This document shows positions 1 through 12,236 of a DNA stretch of 64,000 nt, piece after piece. The position numbers and the translations under genes are program-made. This stretch comes from Cinclus cinclus (lineage: Eukaryota; Chordata; Aves; Passeriformes; Cinclidae): positions 48,561,797 to 48,625,796 of the forward strand of contig NC_085046.1 of assembly GCF_963662255.1 (NCBI RefSeq), given 5' to 3'. The stretch's first letter is position 1; each line of letters opens with the position of its first letter. The notes below the pieces were generated by a model. The model saw only the letters and a list, made by a program, of their open reading frames with translations, had not been told where the DNA came from and ran no database searches.

Positions 1-1084
1 AGACTGTTACTCACCTAAAGGAAGCAGGTGGCATAATTCTAAGGAAGCAATGCAGGCATACAGATGACAGGGGAAAGATGTGTTTTCTATCTTTTATATG
101 AAGATTTGTTTGGCTGGTTCATTTGATTTACCTTTTCAATTATATATATGAAGAAATTTTCATTAATTTCTTCAGGAGAAGACAAAGAGAAACTGGTCTA
201 CATCCAAGCACTTACATTTTTTTTTTCATCTTGACAAGACAGAATACAGTATTGCTAGGGGTCAGGACCAATCATCAAGAGTCATGATTTCAGTTCCTAA
301 GGACTTATTGCCTTGATCATTGTGTTCAGTAGGATCAGATTCTGATCTCAGCTTCAGGTCACAGGCATTTCCATGATACAGATAAACAAAATATTAAATT
401 TAATGTATTTACACAGTGTGTTTCCCTAAGGGTCTTCATGAACCATCTGTAGGGCAGAGATATTTAGCTCCCCATTTGTCATCTGGAGAACAGAAACCAT
501 ACTACTTGTCTGTAGTTGCACAGAAAGTAAGAAATAAAGAATAGGGCAGGCCTTTCCCAGCTGGAAATACTCGGCCAACCCTTGGCTTTGACAAGAGCAT
601 AATTTCTATCCAAACAGAAGATTCAACAAAACTGAATATCCAAACTCCACTGCTGGCAAGTACAGTGTGATGTGTTGGACCACTTTTCAAAGTTCCCGCT
701 AGCCACCAGCAAAAGACATTTTTGCAAAAAATGCATTATAGGCCCTTAATTCAAATTTAATTTTAAAAGTTTTCACAATTCATCTGTAAATAGGATGTAA
801 TGGGAAAATCCAGAAAGCAGCAATAAAATTGCTGAAAAAATGAAAGAAGGGAAAAGAAGGCAGAGCAACTTAGTGTTTCTAACACTCTATAATTTTTCTT
901 TAGCACCTGTCAGTCTGAAGATTTAGTTAACTCTCTCCAAAAACTTACAAATACAAACATGGCATGAGATAAGAGTAAGTGAATATGGGTATCTTAACTA
1001 GATCATGCTCTTCTCTCACTTGTAAGGGTCCAATGCAATTATTAGAACTCTATGTGAAGTCCACACTAAAGCACATATGGTGGA
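1..1084. other. Intergenic AT-rich DNA, no gene seen
   Basis: Short A- and T-runs and no open frame with protein-like composition. I see no repeat family, RNA gene or splice-flanked exon here. Confidence 0.6.
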
Positions 1085-1640
1085 GGTTGGAAGAGAACTC
1101 TTGAGGTCACTTTGTCCAACACCTGCCTTAAGCAGGATCACCTAGAACTTGTTGGCTCAGGACCAAGTCCAGGTGGCTTTTTGAATAGGAGATGGATATA
1201 CCCTCACAGTAAAAATGTGTATCTTCCATGTTCAGAGGGAACTGCCTGTGTTTCAGTGTGTGTCCATCACCTCTGGGCCTGTTACTGGCAAGAGCCTGAC
1301 TCCATCCCTTGTGCACCATCCTCTTCAGGTATTTATACACATTAATGAGACTTCTCCAGGCTGCACATGCCTATCTCTCTCAGTCTTTACTCACAGGAAA
1401 GGTGGTCCAGACCCTTGAATATCTTCGTGACCCTTTGCTGGACTTCAGTGCATACACCTCTCTCTTGTACTGGGGAGTCCAAAACTGGACATGGCGTTCC
1501 AGAAGTGACCTCACCAGGGCTGAATGAAGGGGAAGGATCATCTCTGCCAGCCTGCTGGCAAGACTCCAACACTCCTAATGCAGCCCCAGACACCATTTCC
1601 CTTGTTTTTTGTAATCCAACTTTGCTGGTTCATGTTTAAT
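1085..1640 (-). mobile_element. CR1 LINE 3' fragment, minus strand
   Basis: Read on the minus strand this matches the 3' part of a CR1 non-LTR retrotransposon, the main LINE of birds. Landmarks on the plus strand are the 'ggaggttggaagagaactcttgagg' type 3'-end block near 1083-1110, the 'cctttgctggacttcagtgc' block at about 1431-1450, and 'ctcaccagggctgaatga' at about 1510. Like nearly all CR1 copies it lacks its 5' end. It carries the C-terminal part of the reverse-transcriptase frame, now broken by substitutions and small indels. The divergence suggests an old copy; the exact subfamily is not determined. Confidence 0.8.
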
Positions 1641-3342
1641 TTGGTGTCTTCTGAGATCTCCAACAGTCAATGTAGGATTCAAATCTAACCTTAGTAGAAA
1701 ATCTACTCTCTAATATAACCAGCATTTCAGAAACAAATATTGATTTAATTTGCCTGACACCATCCAAAATTTAGATACCCACTTATTTTAACAAGTTCAA
1801 AGACTCTAGAAAGATATTTATTATGCTTTGTATTCTTGGTTCCACAAACATATGTTTGTTCCACAAAAATCATGTTTAATTTGACAGGACACAGATGAAA
1901 TAATTTATGTTAGCATGATTGTGTGCAATTTTGTGGTTCTGGACCAGAAACATCCTCAGGTATTTTCTGCAACTCTCTAAAATAGTGCTTTTTACAAGAC
2001 TGCTAAAACAGTTTTTTGATTTGCCCAAGCATTGGACAAAGGTTTCTGATCCCAAAACTTGCCTTTCATAATTTTAATCTGGCTGTGAAATTTCAATGTC
2101 CACACATCTTTCCCATCCACAAAGTGAAACCCTCAGTCCCTTCACCTCTTTGTCCCCATGATGCTACTGACACTATTTCATGGTCTTGCTTCACTTCCAA
2201 ATCTGACATGAACTACTAGGAAGCACTCAAAGAGTTCAGAAGCCAAGCTGTAGTTTTTGTCATCTTAGCGGCCTCTTTCTCACTTTAAAATCAATCTTTG
2301 GTTAGATGTAGCTTGTGCAAGCAGTAATCACAGCCTTCTTTCAGTATGTAGTGTTCATTGTCAATGCACTGTGGAGTCAGATTGAGAAACAGAAGATTGC
2401 CAGTGAAATACATTAGAAGAATATAAAACAGAAGTGGAGAAGAAAACATGCATCTTATTATTAAATACATTCTTTTAAACTGAAGTCAAACATATACAAA
2501 AATCACTTGCCATTTTAATTTCCTACAAAGAGTACTCCAAAGTTCACAGGCCTTTTTTTTTTTAACAAATACAAAGACACCTACGGATGCATTATGATTT
2601 GGATGTGATAGAACTACTGGAGTTGATAAGAGTGTCATCATTCTCATAATTCATACAACACTGATTAGGACTGGGAAATGGGTGACTTTTGGGTGACTTT
2701 CAGATACTCTGTGTGTCTTCTTCAACACTGATGGGATTAGGTAAAGTTAGCAACTTGGAGGAGATGCTCAGCACTTTGCAGACCTTGAGACATTGCAGAC
2801 ACTGAGAAACCAATGTCTAAAAAAATTCATTTCTGAGTGTGATTTGTATAGGTGTGGCTGTTGTCAGAACACATCTGAGCTGTGTAGAAGTTCACCACTC
2901 TGAGTCAATGCACTTGTTCAGATTATGGAAATGGCACTGGGTTTAGCATACAAGTGGGCATGTTCTAGCAGGACAACAGGGGAGCAGAGAAGAATAAGGA
3001 GAGAATGAGGTTAAGTAAGATGAGGGAAAAGGAGAAGAAAGGGAAAGAAAAGAGAGAAAGAATATTCTCATAGGCTCAAATAGAAAATATGCAAAAGATG
3101 CAAAGAAGAAAATAAAGAGAAAAAAATATATAATTGTATAATGACAGCTTTGTAAGACCATGAATACATACCAACGACAACACTACAAGCTAACACGCTT
3201 CTTTTTTAAGTCAAATCTTGCAAATAACACTCAGTCAAAAATGTATATTACCTTAAATACTGAGTAGGATTTTCAGATTTCACCATTTCCTAGCAGAATT
3301 TATAGTTATTATTCTCTTCTGTTTTTTATTGACATTGATATT
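1641..3342. other. Intergenic DNA, no gene seen
   Basis: AT-rich unique sequence. A purine-rich tract of GGAGAA/AAGAGA type lies at about 2980-3125. Its minus-strand open frame is a low-complexity Phe/Ser/Pro frame and not a gene. Confidence 0.55.
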
Positions 3343-3348
3343 CCATAT

Positions 3349-3862
3349 TGTGGAGGGAGCAAGTCCCCTCTCAAGGCCTCCTTGGAGAACTATCCCCTAG
3401 ATAAGAATTGCTTAGTCATAGTCACTAGACTAAGAGACCCTTTTCCTTGCTTTGGACCCCGCTTTATCTCTTTGTAACACTATTGGTCATATTTCCATAG
3501 CCCCAAATCATTGGTCATTCTATCAAGCCATACTTTCCCTATAAAAACCCCAGTTCAGTGGATTGCTGCTGTCCCTGGACTCCCCTCCACAGAAAACAAT
3601 AAAGAACCCTGCGGAACCTCTACACAGCGCTCCCGGTCTCATTTCTCTGCACCAGCCAAAGGTATCCTGCAGGCCAAGCTGAAATCACTTTGAGTTGAAA
3701 TCACTGTAATCGCTGATTGCCTGAACTCCAGGTTTGCATGCATATTGGTACCTTGTGGCTGAAGCTGCCTGAGACACCAGGAGAGACTGTTCCTTGTGGA
3801 ACTCCTTACCCAGGTATGTCAGTGGCAGCCAGGGCTTGGACCCCTGGCCCTAGGTTGCTACA
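3349..3862 (+). mobile_element. Solo LTR of a class II (ERVK-like) endogenous retrovirus
   Basis: A 514-bp element starting TGTGGAGG and ending TTGCTACA, flanked by a perfect 6-bp duplication ccatat (3343-3348 and 3863-3868). A 6-bp duplication with TG...CA ends is the signature of class II integrases. Internal promoter structure is visible: two inverted CCAAT boxes (attggtc at about 3482 and 3511), a TATA box at 3540-3547 and AATAAA at 3598-3603, so U3, R and U5 can be placed. No viral interior is attached, so it is a solo LTR left by LTR-LTR recombination. The duplication and ends are read directly; the class is inferred from duplication length. Confidence 0.88.
3540..3603 (+). promoter_or_regulatory. 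TATA box and polyadenylation signal of the class II LTR
   Basis: TATAAAAA at 3540-3547 is followed 50 bp later by AATAAA at 3598-3603. This is the compact U3/R arrangement of a class II LTR. Whether it is still active cannot be told from sequence. Confidence 0.7.
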
Positions 3863-3868
3863 CCATAT

Positions 3869-6800
3869 GAAATCCTAGTTTCATTGAAGTTAATTTCAAA
3901 ACTCTCTTTTACTCTAATGGACTCATCATTTCTGCGTCACTAGGTACTACTACTTATATTAAGTAGCTTACAGAATGATAGCTTATTACACTGAAGACAT
4001 ATTTTCAGTGGTCACAGTGAAAGAGCACAGGGTCAAGGAAAACACAGGACTTTTTAATCTTTAATAAGTATCCTAGTTAGCAAAATTATACCATATTTTC
4101 ATGCACACTTGAGACGGTGCAGGTTCTACTGCTCAAAAGAAGTCAACCCACCCACTTCTAGTCAACAGTTTCGCATGTGAATTTGTTCCTCTAAATCAAC
4201 TTGCTGAATGGACTTATGAAGAGAAGGGGAGAGATGAGAGGAATGAAGGAACACAGAGTCAGGAATGAATTTCTGCTACTGTGCTGAGGAATAGGTCTCT
4301 TCAAGCCTCCATGATGTTCAGGCCCCCATTGTGGAGGCAGACACAAGTTTTCTCAGCCCAAGCAACTCCAAGTCTCTGACTGTAGATATTTATGAAGCAG
4401 AAGCATATAGATACATTCAGCTTTGCAAGTACCAAATGTACATCTTAATATAAAATACATTAGCTCCTAATCCACTTGTAGCACAGGCAGAGCATGCTTA
4501 TGTCTGCCTGCAAAAGGCAATGCAAATGTAGTCCTCTCTCTTTCTTTTGTCACTTATCACTGATCTGGTTTATTTGCACTGGTAGATCTTCTCAAAGCAA
4601 CATTCTCTTACTCCAGATCTTGTTTGAACCCCTCAGTCCAGTACTGCACCAGCAAGAGTTCTCCACTGTTTGCTCTTGTGAAAGTAGTTTTATTCTGGTG
4701 TGTTTGAATAAGCCTGCACTGCAAAGCTGCAGGCAACAGATAGTTCCCTCTCCATCACCAGACTTAATTCCAGGTTCCAGAGAGTAGCAGTTGAGGGTGA
4801 AAGCCACAGCAGGTAGGAAGGAGTTCTGCTAATTATTAATCATGTGGGGGGGCACAGATTTTCTTGCTCTCAATACTACACAACATCATATTTTCTATGA
4901 AGCAGATCCAAATAGCAAAGCACAGTGGTGTCTCTGGTGACTCCAATGGGGACAGGAAATCCCCAAAAACATTTCGATAGAGCTACATTGATTTCAATAA
5001 GCTACAGAAAAAACTGCAGAAATTCACCCACTGAGAAACTAATAATGGATAAGGCTCCTTTTTACTCCTCTTCCTATTCTACCTGTTCTTAAGTAACTTA
5101 AATAAAGATCAGAAGATGAGCATAATGTGAGAGAGAAAAAAAGTGGGATTTGGAGGAGAAAAATAAATGGAGGAGTTGGAAGAAAGGAAGGAACTAGCAA
5201 GTGAAATCTTGCCCTGATTATCTTATAGTTCTAATGATCTGAGAAGAGGGGATGAAAAGAACAAGAAAGAGAATGAGGAGCTTAGAGTAATGAATTAATT
5301 CATTGTTTAGATTGTTTTCTATTCTTCAGCACAGAAAAAGCAATTAAGATTGAAAACAAAAATGAAAGTTATTAGAATAATTAAATCATAATTATGGTGT
5401 TGTACTGATTTGGCTTTGTTCTATTTATAAAAAAAGGAAGCCAAATGGATCCTACTTCATAAAGTCATATTATTTCAAAACCAATAAAGTTATTCCTTTT
5501 TCAAAGTAAAAGCTTTTGAAGTGTGCAATTAAATATCTTTTGAAAAATAAAGGAGTAATTGTACTCAAACTGAAGAAATCAGAAAAATAAAAAAAAAATC
5601 CCCTTTTATATGATGCTAAGAAATTATGAAATTCTACTCAGTTTTGGACTGCTTTGCACAAGGTGTTGCACGGTAAGGGACACATCTCTTTCCTCTCATA
5701 GCCCCTACAAGGACGTATCATCCTAAATGCATTTTTGGTGCAAAAGTGGAAACATAGCATGCAACTGAATTTCCCAAAGCAAAAAAACCACTTCTTTTGA
5801 AGGGTTGACATTTCCAGTGTGTGACCATGGAAGGCCTCTGCTCTGGATGAGCTCTGCCACTGCAGCTCCTCCAGTAGTGTAACAAGTTACAAGTGTGTGG
5901 CTCCAACCGACCTCAGCACAACCACACAGCAGATCTGTTTAGGTGCTTCCTGCTGAAGGAGCAGTAGGGCAAAACAGTGATGGCCCCAGCTGACTTGGGA
6001 ACCCCAGATTGCTTCTCACAAGTGCCCTGATGGGGCAAAGCTGTCAGGGACTACAGGTGAAGATCCACACAGGCTCTGATCCTGACAGGGAAACTGCTCA
6101 TGTGCAGCTGTGGACAGTTTCGAAGCTGCTGGTGAATCTGAGGGAGATTCAGTGGGCCTTGCAGTGATTTGACAGTATGTACAATATGAATAATGTCTGT
6201 GACTAGCACAGAGAGAGGGAGGTTGCAGTAAAAAAATGAGTGCTGCAGTGGAAAAGATATGCATCAGTTCGACTTGTCTAAAAAACACCCTGGAGCCACC
6301 AGTGAAACTGCTGAACACACAATATACTGAGCTCCCTCAGCTGCAACTCAGAGGTGCATGATCTAGGCAACAGCTAGTGCTGCTAATTCTCTGAAATACA
6401 AGGTGAACGGACTTGTGAGGATAAAAATACTGTGGCCAGCCTGGCTAGCACAACCCAATGAGAGCAGCAATATTATCAAATGATGATGATGTCTGCTAAT
6501 GCAGTGATCAGCCACACAAAAGTCCTATGCTGACTGTCTGGAATACACAGGATTTTGTTTATTACATCTGGTTGCATTACTTCTTGTAATACCTTACTAT
6601 TTTTGCTGTTGTTTAGTCTATGTTACTTATGGTGGTATATATTTTAAATTATTATTATTGCTACTACTGTTATTATAATTGTCATTAGGATCATCATATA
6701 TCTCTGTAGCCCAGCAAATACTGAGGTTGGTAAAATGTCTACTTTCAGAAAAAATTTTAGAAAAAGTTCTTCAGCTGAATTATTGATAAATTTTGGGCTT

Positions 6801-9800
6801 TTAGTCTTTCTTATATGTAACTTACGATATGGAAATTTTTTACTCACATTAATCCTGATTGTTGGATGTTTCATATCATCAACAAACTACTCACTTGCCT
6901 AGGCTGCATTTTCCAGCAATGTGTCAAATTTGACTTGATGTGAGGATTTCAAGGAAATGGGAAAAGAAGACTTGAAAGGAAAGAGCAACACCAGCTGAAT
7001 GTAAACGATACGGTGGGCCAAGATTTCACATGATGTAAATAGTTATAGTTTTGCCAAAACTAGCAGACCTTTCCTGGAAAGTAACAGAATATCTTATTAG
7101 ACAGAAAGAGTATTTAAGGGAACTTTTAATTTTCCAAATAATCTATCCTAGCTAACTTGTTTTGGCGATTTGAGACCTGATCACTTCATAAGCAGAAAAA
7201 AAAGAAAAAAATGAAGAAAGAAAAAAAAAGAAAGGAAAAAAACCTAACCCAAAATAGATGCTGATCATGGGAGTTTATGATCATTAGTAGATTTAGCATA
7301 TATTAAAAGTTGTTCCATAGTGCAGTTGTTTTTGTTTCAGCTATTCCTCTGCACTCTTCAATTAAAGTTTAATGCACAAAATTCCTCAGGGATTTTCACA
7401 TTTATTAAGAAAGCATTTTATGTGCTAACAGAAAATCCCCAAATTAGGAGAAATAATTTACAAGCAGACAACAGCTGTTACAGCATTAAAACTTTAGTTA
7501 GCACCCCACTAACAGATCATTGGGTATTTCAGTCATCTCTTAAGGATGTGATGATCCTTATGATATTCAGAAAGAGAATAATTTGTAAGGACAGGGCTGC
7601 ACATTAGCAGAGATTGAGTGTGTGTGCAGATGAAAATATATATCTGTCCAAAATAAATGGTGACCAGAGAAGTCACTATGTGTGAGTCAGGCCCCTGAAT
7701 TTTGCCATTTACTCCTGATTTTATACAAATCATTTCTCTAATTTGCTTCCCTATCCACTTCTTGCCAGTACATCTTAAAAAAATTCTTCAGAACCAGAGT
7801 CAATTGTGACTTTTTCTCCCATTAGACACAACCTTCCACCACCTGAATAATGACATTGGTGAAAATAGTGGGTATGATCAATAAACACACAAGAATGCAA
7901 GATGATTCCTTGACGTTTGTGAAAGAGAGAAAGATGATTTCTGCTGAATATCTAGCAATTGGAGTCTGTACCAAAACAAATAAATCAGTCTTGACAAGGC
8001 ATCCAAACTCTTCTATTCTAAAAACAAATATTTGAGCAGTTAGATTAGTGTCTGAGAGACAGAACTTCATTGATGAGACTCTTAGTGGTCTGGCTCAATG
8101 GCACATTTGGAAAAAGTAATAAAATGAACAGGGTAATTGGTAAATTATCTCTGTATTTTAATATCCATTTATCTAAAACTTGTACTGGAAAACAGTACTG
8201 GAATGAAAACTCTTGTGCTTCTCCTCAGGGATTTTTTTGCATCTGCAAACAACATAATTACAAAGTTTTCTCTGTTTCCTTCAATCCCAAGCACCATATA
8301 CAAAACAGTAAATGAGAATTGCAAAGATGATTAAAAGCAATATTTTTTTAAAAATGCCTTGGTATGGGTTTCATCTCATATGCAGGTGCTAAACTGTTTT
8401 GTTGATCTTGGGTCTTAGAGGAAGGTTTTTCCCAATGATAGGAAATACATCATGATTTCACAACTAACAACAAAAAATACACCAAATGCTTTCTTCACAG
8501 CATAAATAAGAAGATACTTCCTAATGTTCCTAAAGGTTTGACTTTGAATATTATGTGGTAAATTTGAACACTATGTGGCAATTAGAATGCTAAACAATTA
8601 TTATTAGTAGAATAGCAACCCAACTATTTCAAGCTGTTTCAATTAACTTCAAATTTAAGCACGAAAAAAAGGCAATGACTCAATTGAGATTTCAAATTGT
8701 TGATTCTTACTTAGAAAAAATAAAAGGTAATAAAGAGCAAGCAGAAGTAAGAAAAACATATTTGTAAAGACTTGTCCTTATCTTGCTTTCATGGGCAATA
8801 ATTCTCTTATTAACTTGCATGGTGTTATTTCATTATTGTATGTTTTTTGTGGTCAGAGCTAGTTTCCAGCTTCTGGCCAAAGAATATACGCTGTTTCTCT
8901 TGCAAAGTATAAATGCTAAAGGACTGAATGTGGATAAATATAGACCTTATTTAGCTCTAAGCAAGATCTATACTGACAAACATTTGACTCCACAGAGAAC
9001 TTGTAACAGGCTTCCATGTATCTTTTGAAAGCATATTCTGAATAAAGGAAAATCCTTCCTAAATTCCAGTCATCCCTTTCCAACTTTCCATCCCTTTCCA
9101 CACACAGTGGCATAATGCACTCTCAGGTCAGGTTTTCCAATATCCATCAATGCTTAAAAAATAAAGTTTTATCTGCATTATGAAAACTGCTCTTTATAAT
9201 AATCTTAAATGAGTTAAAGAATTAATGTACACCTTAATACAAAAGGAGATCTTTCACCCAAAGAACACAGTTACAAATGGCTGATATTTTTTTTTCTGCA
9301 TTGTTAAGGAGATGCTGAAGAAAATTTGTATTTGGTGTCACTCTCACAGCTACTAGTCAGCTGTGCTTATCAGCTGCAAAACAAGTCCATCAAGAATTGC
9401 TCATAGGGGAAAGTTGACAAGAAAGGAAAAGGTATATAAAAAATGAATGACAATGCTATTGGCTTAGCCTTAATCACTTTGAACATACTTTATTTTATAC
9501 ATATATATATACCCAGAACAGTGTTTCAGTGTTTGCACTTCAATACAATAAGAAAACAGGCTGGACCTATCAATTTTCAGTTTAGTGACAGAACAAGTTA
9601 TATTGTAAGAGTTTGTATTGTTTAAGACCATAGTACTACAAAACCAGTATTCAGTATACATGGCAATCAGTACCACAGACTGCATATTATAACTCTTGCT
9701 TTACAAAGTTTCTTCTGGCCTTCTGTATGCATTTTTTTACATGATGCAGTCCATCTTCAGTACTATTTTGACAGCTTGGATGGCATAACACGAATGCCAT

Positions 9801-10129
9801 AACCACATGACCTGAACCTCATCTACCTGCACAACATTTTTAATAAGATACGCTCCATGCTTGAGATGACAGTTGGCAGTCCCTCTCACACCTGTCTCTG
9901 CCAGGTCAAAGTAAGAAAGACTAAGAACTAAGGGTTCAGTATTTGAATGCATTGGAAGGACCACACCATTACTTCACATTTATCTGACAATGAGGAAAGG
10001 AGTCAGAGACTTGTAGGACAAAGCTTGCAGAGGTATTAATGAAAATAATGTGGATTAAACACATAAATTCACTTAGTGGAAAGACTTATTTGCTGAATCC
10101 CCAATATGAATAAGTGCCAAAGAAGAAGT
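3869..10129. other. Intergenic AT-rich DNA with simple repeats
   Basis: No gene recognised. Contains an ATT-rich stretch near 6648-6690 and a purine (AAAG/AAAAAG) tract at about 7190-7245. The open frames here are short, overlap on both strands and have no recognisable domain. Confidence 0.55.
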
Positions 10130-10530
10130 AAACTAAATGGTTATTAGCCTAATTTGAGCGCTGAGAGCTGTTATGCTCCAGCTACAAATGTGATTGAGAC
10201 ATATGCTTGCTCTGATGGAGGAAATTAGCAGAGGATTAGCGCTTTCCCTAAGAAGATTAAACTAAGAAGAAAAAAATAATTTGCTTTCCATTGCACTGCT
10301 ATACCATCTACCGTTAAAAGAAAGCAGATCCCATTGAAAAGGACCATCAGTTTAACGGAAAGATTATGCTGACAGTTGCTGGCTTTACAGTCTGTTTAGT
10401 CATGTAAGTCAAGCCCACATAAGAAGTGACAGAAGAAGCTGTTGCCTTAGCCCAGGCAGTAGAAACGTAAAGAATTCACAATGACGTCATTAAATGAAAT
10501 TAGGAGATCAGGAGTCTGTTTTCAAGTCCT
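10130..10530. promoter_or_regulatory. Candidate conserved non-coding element / enhancer
   Basis: This block stands out from the AT-rich background. It has high sequence complexity and two AGCGCT palindromes (about 10159 and 10220). It has several GATTA and TAAT homeodomain-type cores, including ggattagcg at about 10213 and cctaatttgagc at about 10149. A full CRE lies at its right edge. These are features of developmental enhancers conserved across vertebrates, but conservation itself cannot be seen from one genome. No frame in it looks coding. Confidence 0.4.
10481..10490. promoter_or_regulatory. Perfect CRE palindrome (CREB/ATF site)
   Basis: The 10-bp palindrome ATGACGTCAT contains the full 8-bp cAMP response element TGACGTCA at 10482-10489. 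CpG-containing full CREs are uncommon in AT-rich vertebrate intergenic DNA. It lies at the edge of the candidate enhancer. Binding is inferred from the motif only. Confidence 0.5.
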
Positions 10531-11550
10531 GCCTTGTCAGTATCATAACATTATCCTATGATCCCATTGCAGCCGAGGAAACTTTCAAAAACTTTCAAAA
10601 CTGTTAAGTTATGGGAACTGAGGACATGGACAAGATCACATTCCTCTTTACCCTAACTCTGTCCAAGCCTTCAAGACATATTACAGAGATCAATAGCCAT
10701 GTGTTCTGATTGAAAGTTGAAGTATGTAGGAATAGTGACTATAAAACAGTCCCTCTTAGTATCCTCAAATCCATATTTCATGTGCCATACGGTCATGTGC
10801 CAGTCTTGGGAAAGTGTACAGGCTGCATGGTCCAAGCACACTGTTACTGAAGACAAAGGGAGTGGTATGTGCAAAAAGTCAAAGGATGTGGCAGCATTAA
10901 CATGATGGGCCCTCACACCTTTCCTCATTACATGACAAAAGACACCCTATCCACTCACACATGATTGTACTGTACTCTGTTACCAGTGCAGACTGAGAAA
11001 ATGTAAGAATTTTGCAGGTATTTTTAACTGTTTCACTAGGAGGATTTATAGTTTCCCCTTTTCTGCAATAGCCATAGATGAATAAAGATAAGCTGTAACC
11101 GTCTTGTATCCAAATGTTTCTTGTAACTATCTGGGTATTTTCTTGAACACAACAGTTTGGACTAGAAATACCACTGATACATCCTACTCATACACAGTGT
11201 TTCCCATTGCCTCATTCAAGCTTTTCAGGACAGGTAAATAAGAAACATTTGGCTCAGGAGCTTACCTGGAGTTTTGGTGTGGTGAGTCTGAATCAATTTT
11301 CTATCTCTCTAAAGAGCCACAGCTTAGACACTAATTTATGATGCCTACTTGTATTAATTCCTGCATTTCTGTTCAGTTGAAGCCGTCAACTGCATTTAAC
11401 CTCAGTCTACAATTTAGGCAGTCATATCTAAACCAGTTGTATTACGATTGCCACGTTAAGGAAAAGCCTCTTCACCTTGCCTTACACAGCCCACTGATTT
11501 ATAAAGCAGGTAAAAGGAAGCATTAGGAGGCAAATATACACTTAAGTTAG
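10531..11550. other. Intergenic DNA, nothing recognised
   Basis: Unique sequence with no repeat family, exon or RNA gene that I can support. Confidence 0.5.
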
Positions 11551-12236
11551 TGTTGGGTCAGTCCCAAGAGCAAACACAGGTTGCATGGAGAATGGATGGA
11601 GAGCAGCCCAGAGGAGAAGGACTGGGGGTGCTTGTGGACAAGAAGCTTGACATGACTTAGTGATGTGTACTCACAGTGTAGAAAACTAATTGTATCCTGG
11701 GCTGCTTCAAAATAAGGCATTCTTCTCCTCTGCTCTCATGAGATCCTGCCTGGTGCACTGCATCCAGTTCTGGGGCCCCCAACATTAGCAGGACATACAC
11801 CAGCTGGAATGAATCCAAAGGAGGACTATGAAGATTTTTAGAGGACTGGAGCACATTTCCTATGGAAACAGGCTGAAGGAGTTTGGCTTGAGAGGAGCCT
11901 AGAGAAAAGAAAGCCCTGGGAAGACCTTAGAGCAGCCTGCCAGTACCTAATGGGGGCCTACAAGAATGTTGGGAAGGGACTTTTCGCAAGTGGCAATGAC
12001 TTGAAACTGAAAAAGGATAGGTTTAGATTAGATGTTAAGAAGAAATTTTATATTGTGAGGGTGATGAGATGCTGAAACAGGCTAACCAGAGAAGTTGTGA
12101 ATGTCCCATCCATGGAAATGTTCAAGGCCAGGCTGGATGGGGCTTTGAGCAACCTGAATTAGTGTAAGGTGCTCCTTCCCAAGCAGGTGGCTTGGAACCT
12201 ATAAGGTCCCTTCTGACCCAAACCATTCTATGATTT
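11551..12236 (+). mobile_element. CR1 LINE 3' fragment, plus strand
   Basis: A 5'-truncated CR1 in sense orientation, running through the end of the ORF2 region into the 3' UTR. Landmarks are 'tgtatcctgggctgcttca' at about 11690, 'cagttctggggcccccaac' at about 11765, 'gcctagagaaaagaaag' at about 11897, 'gttcaaggccaggctggatg' at about 12120 and the 3' terminus 'accattctatgatttt' at about 12220-12236. The frame is interrupted, so it encodes nothing functional. Length and quality of match suggest moderate age. Confidence 0.9.

Noticed and set aside
2943..3161. 72-codon minus-strand frame rich in Phe and Ser
   Set aside because: It is the complement of a purine-rich low-complexity tract, with no domain or context.
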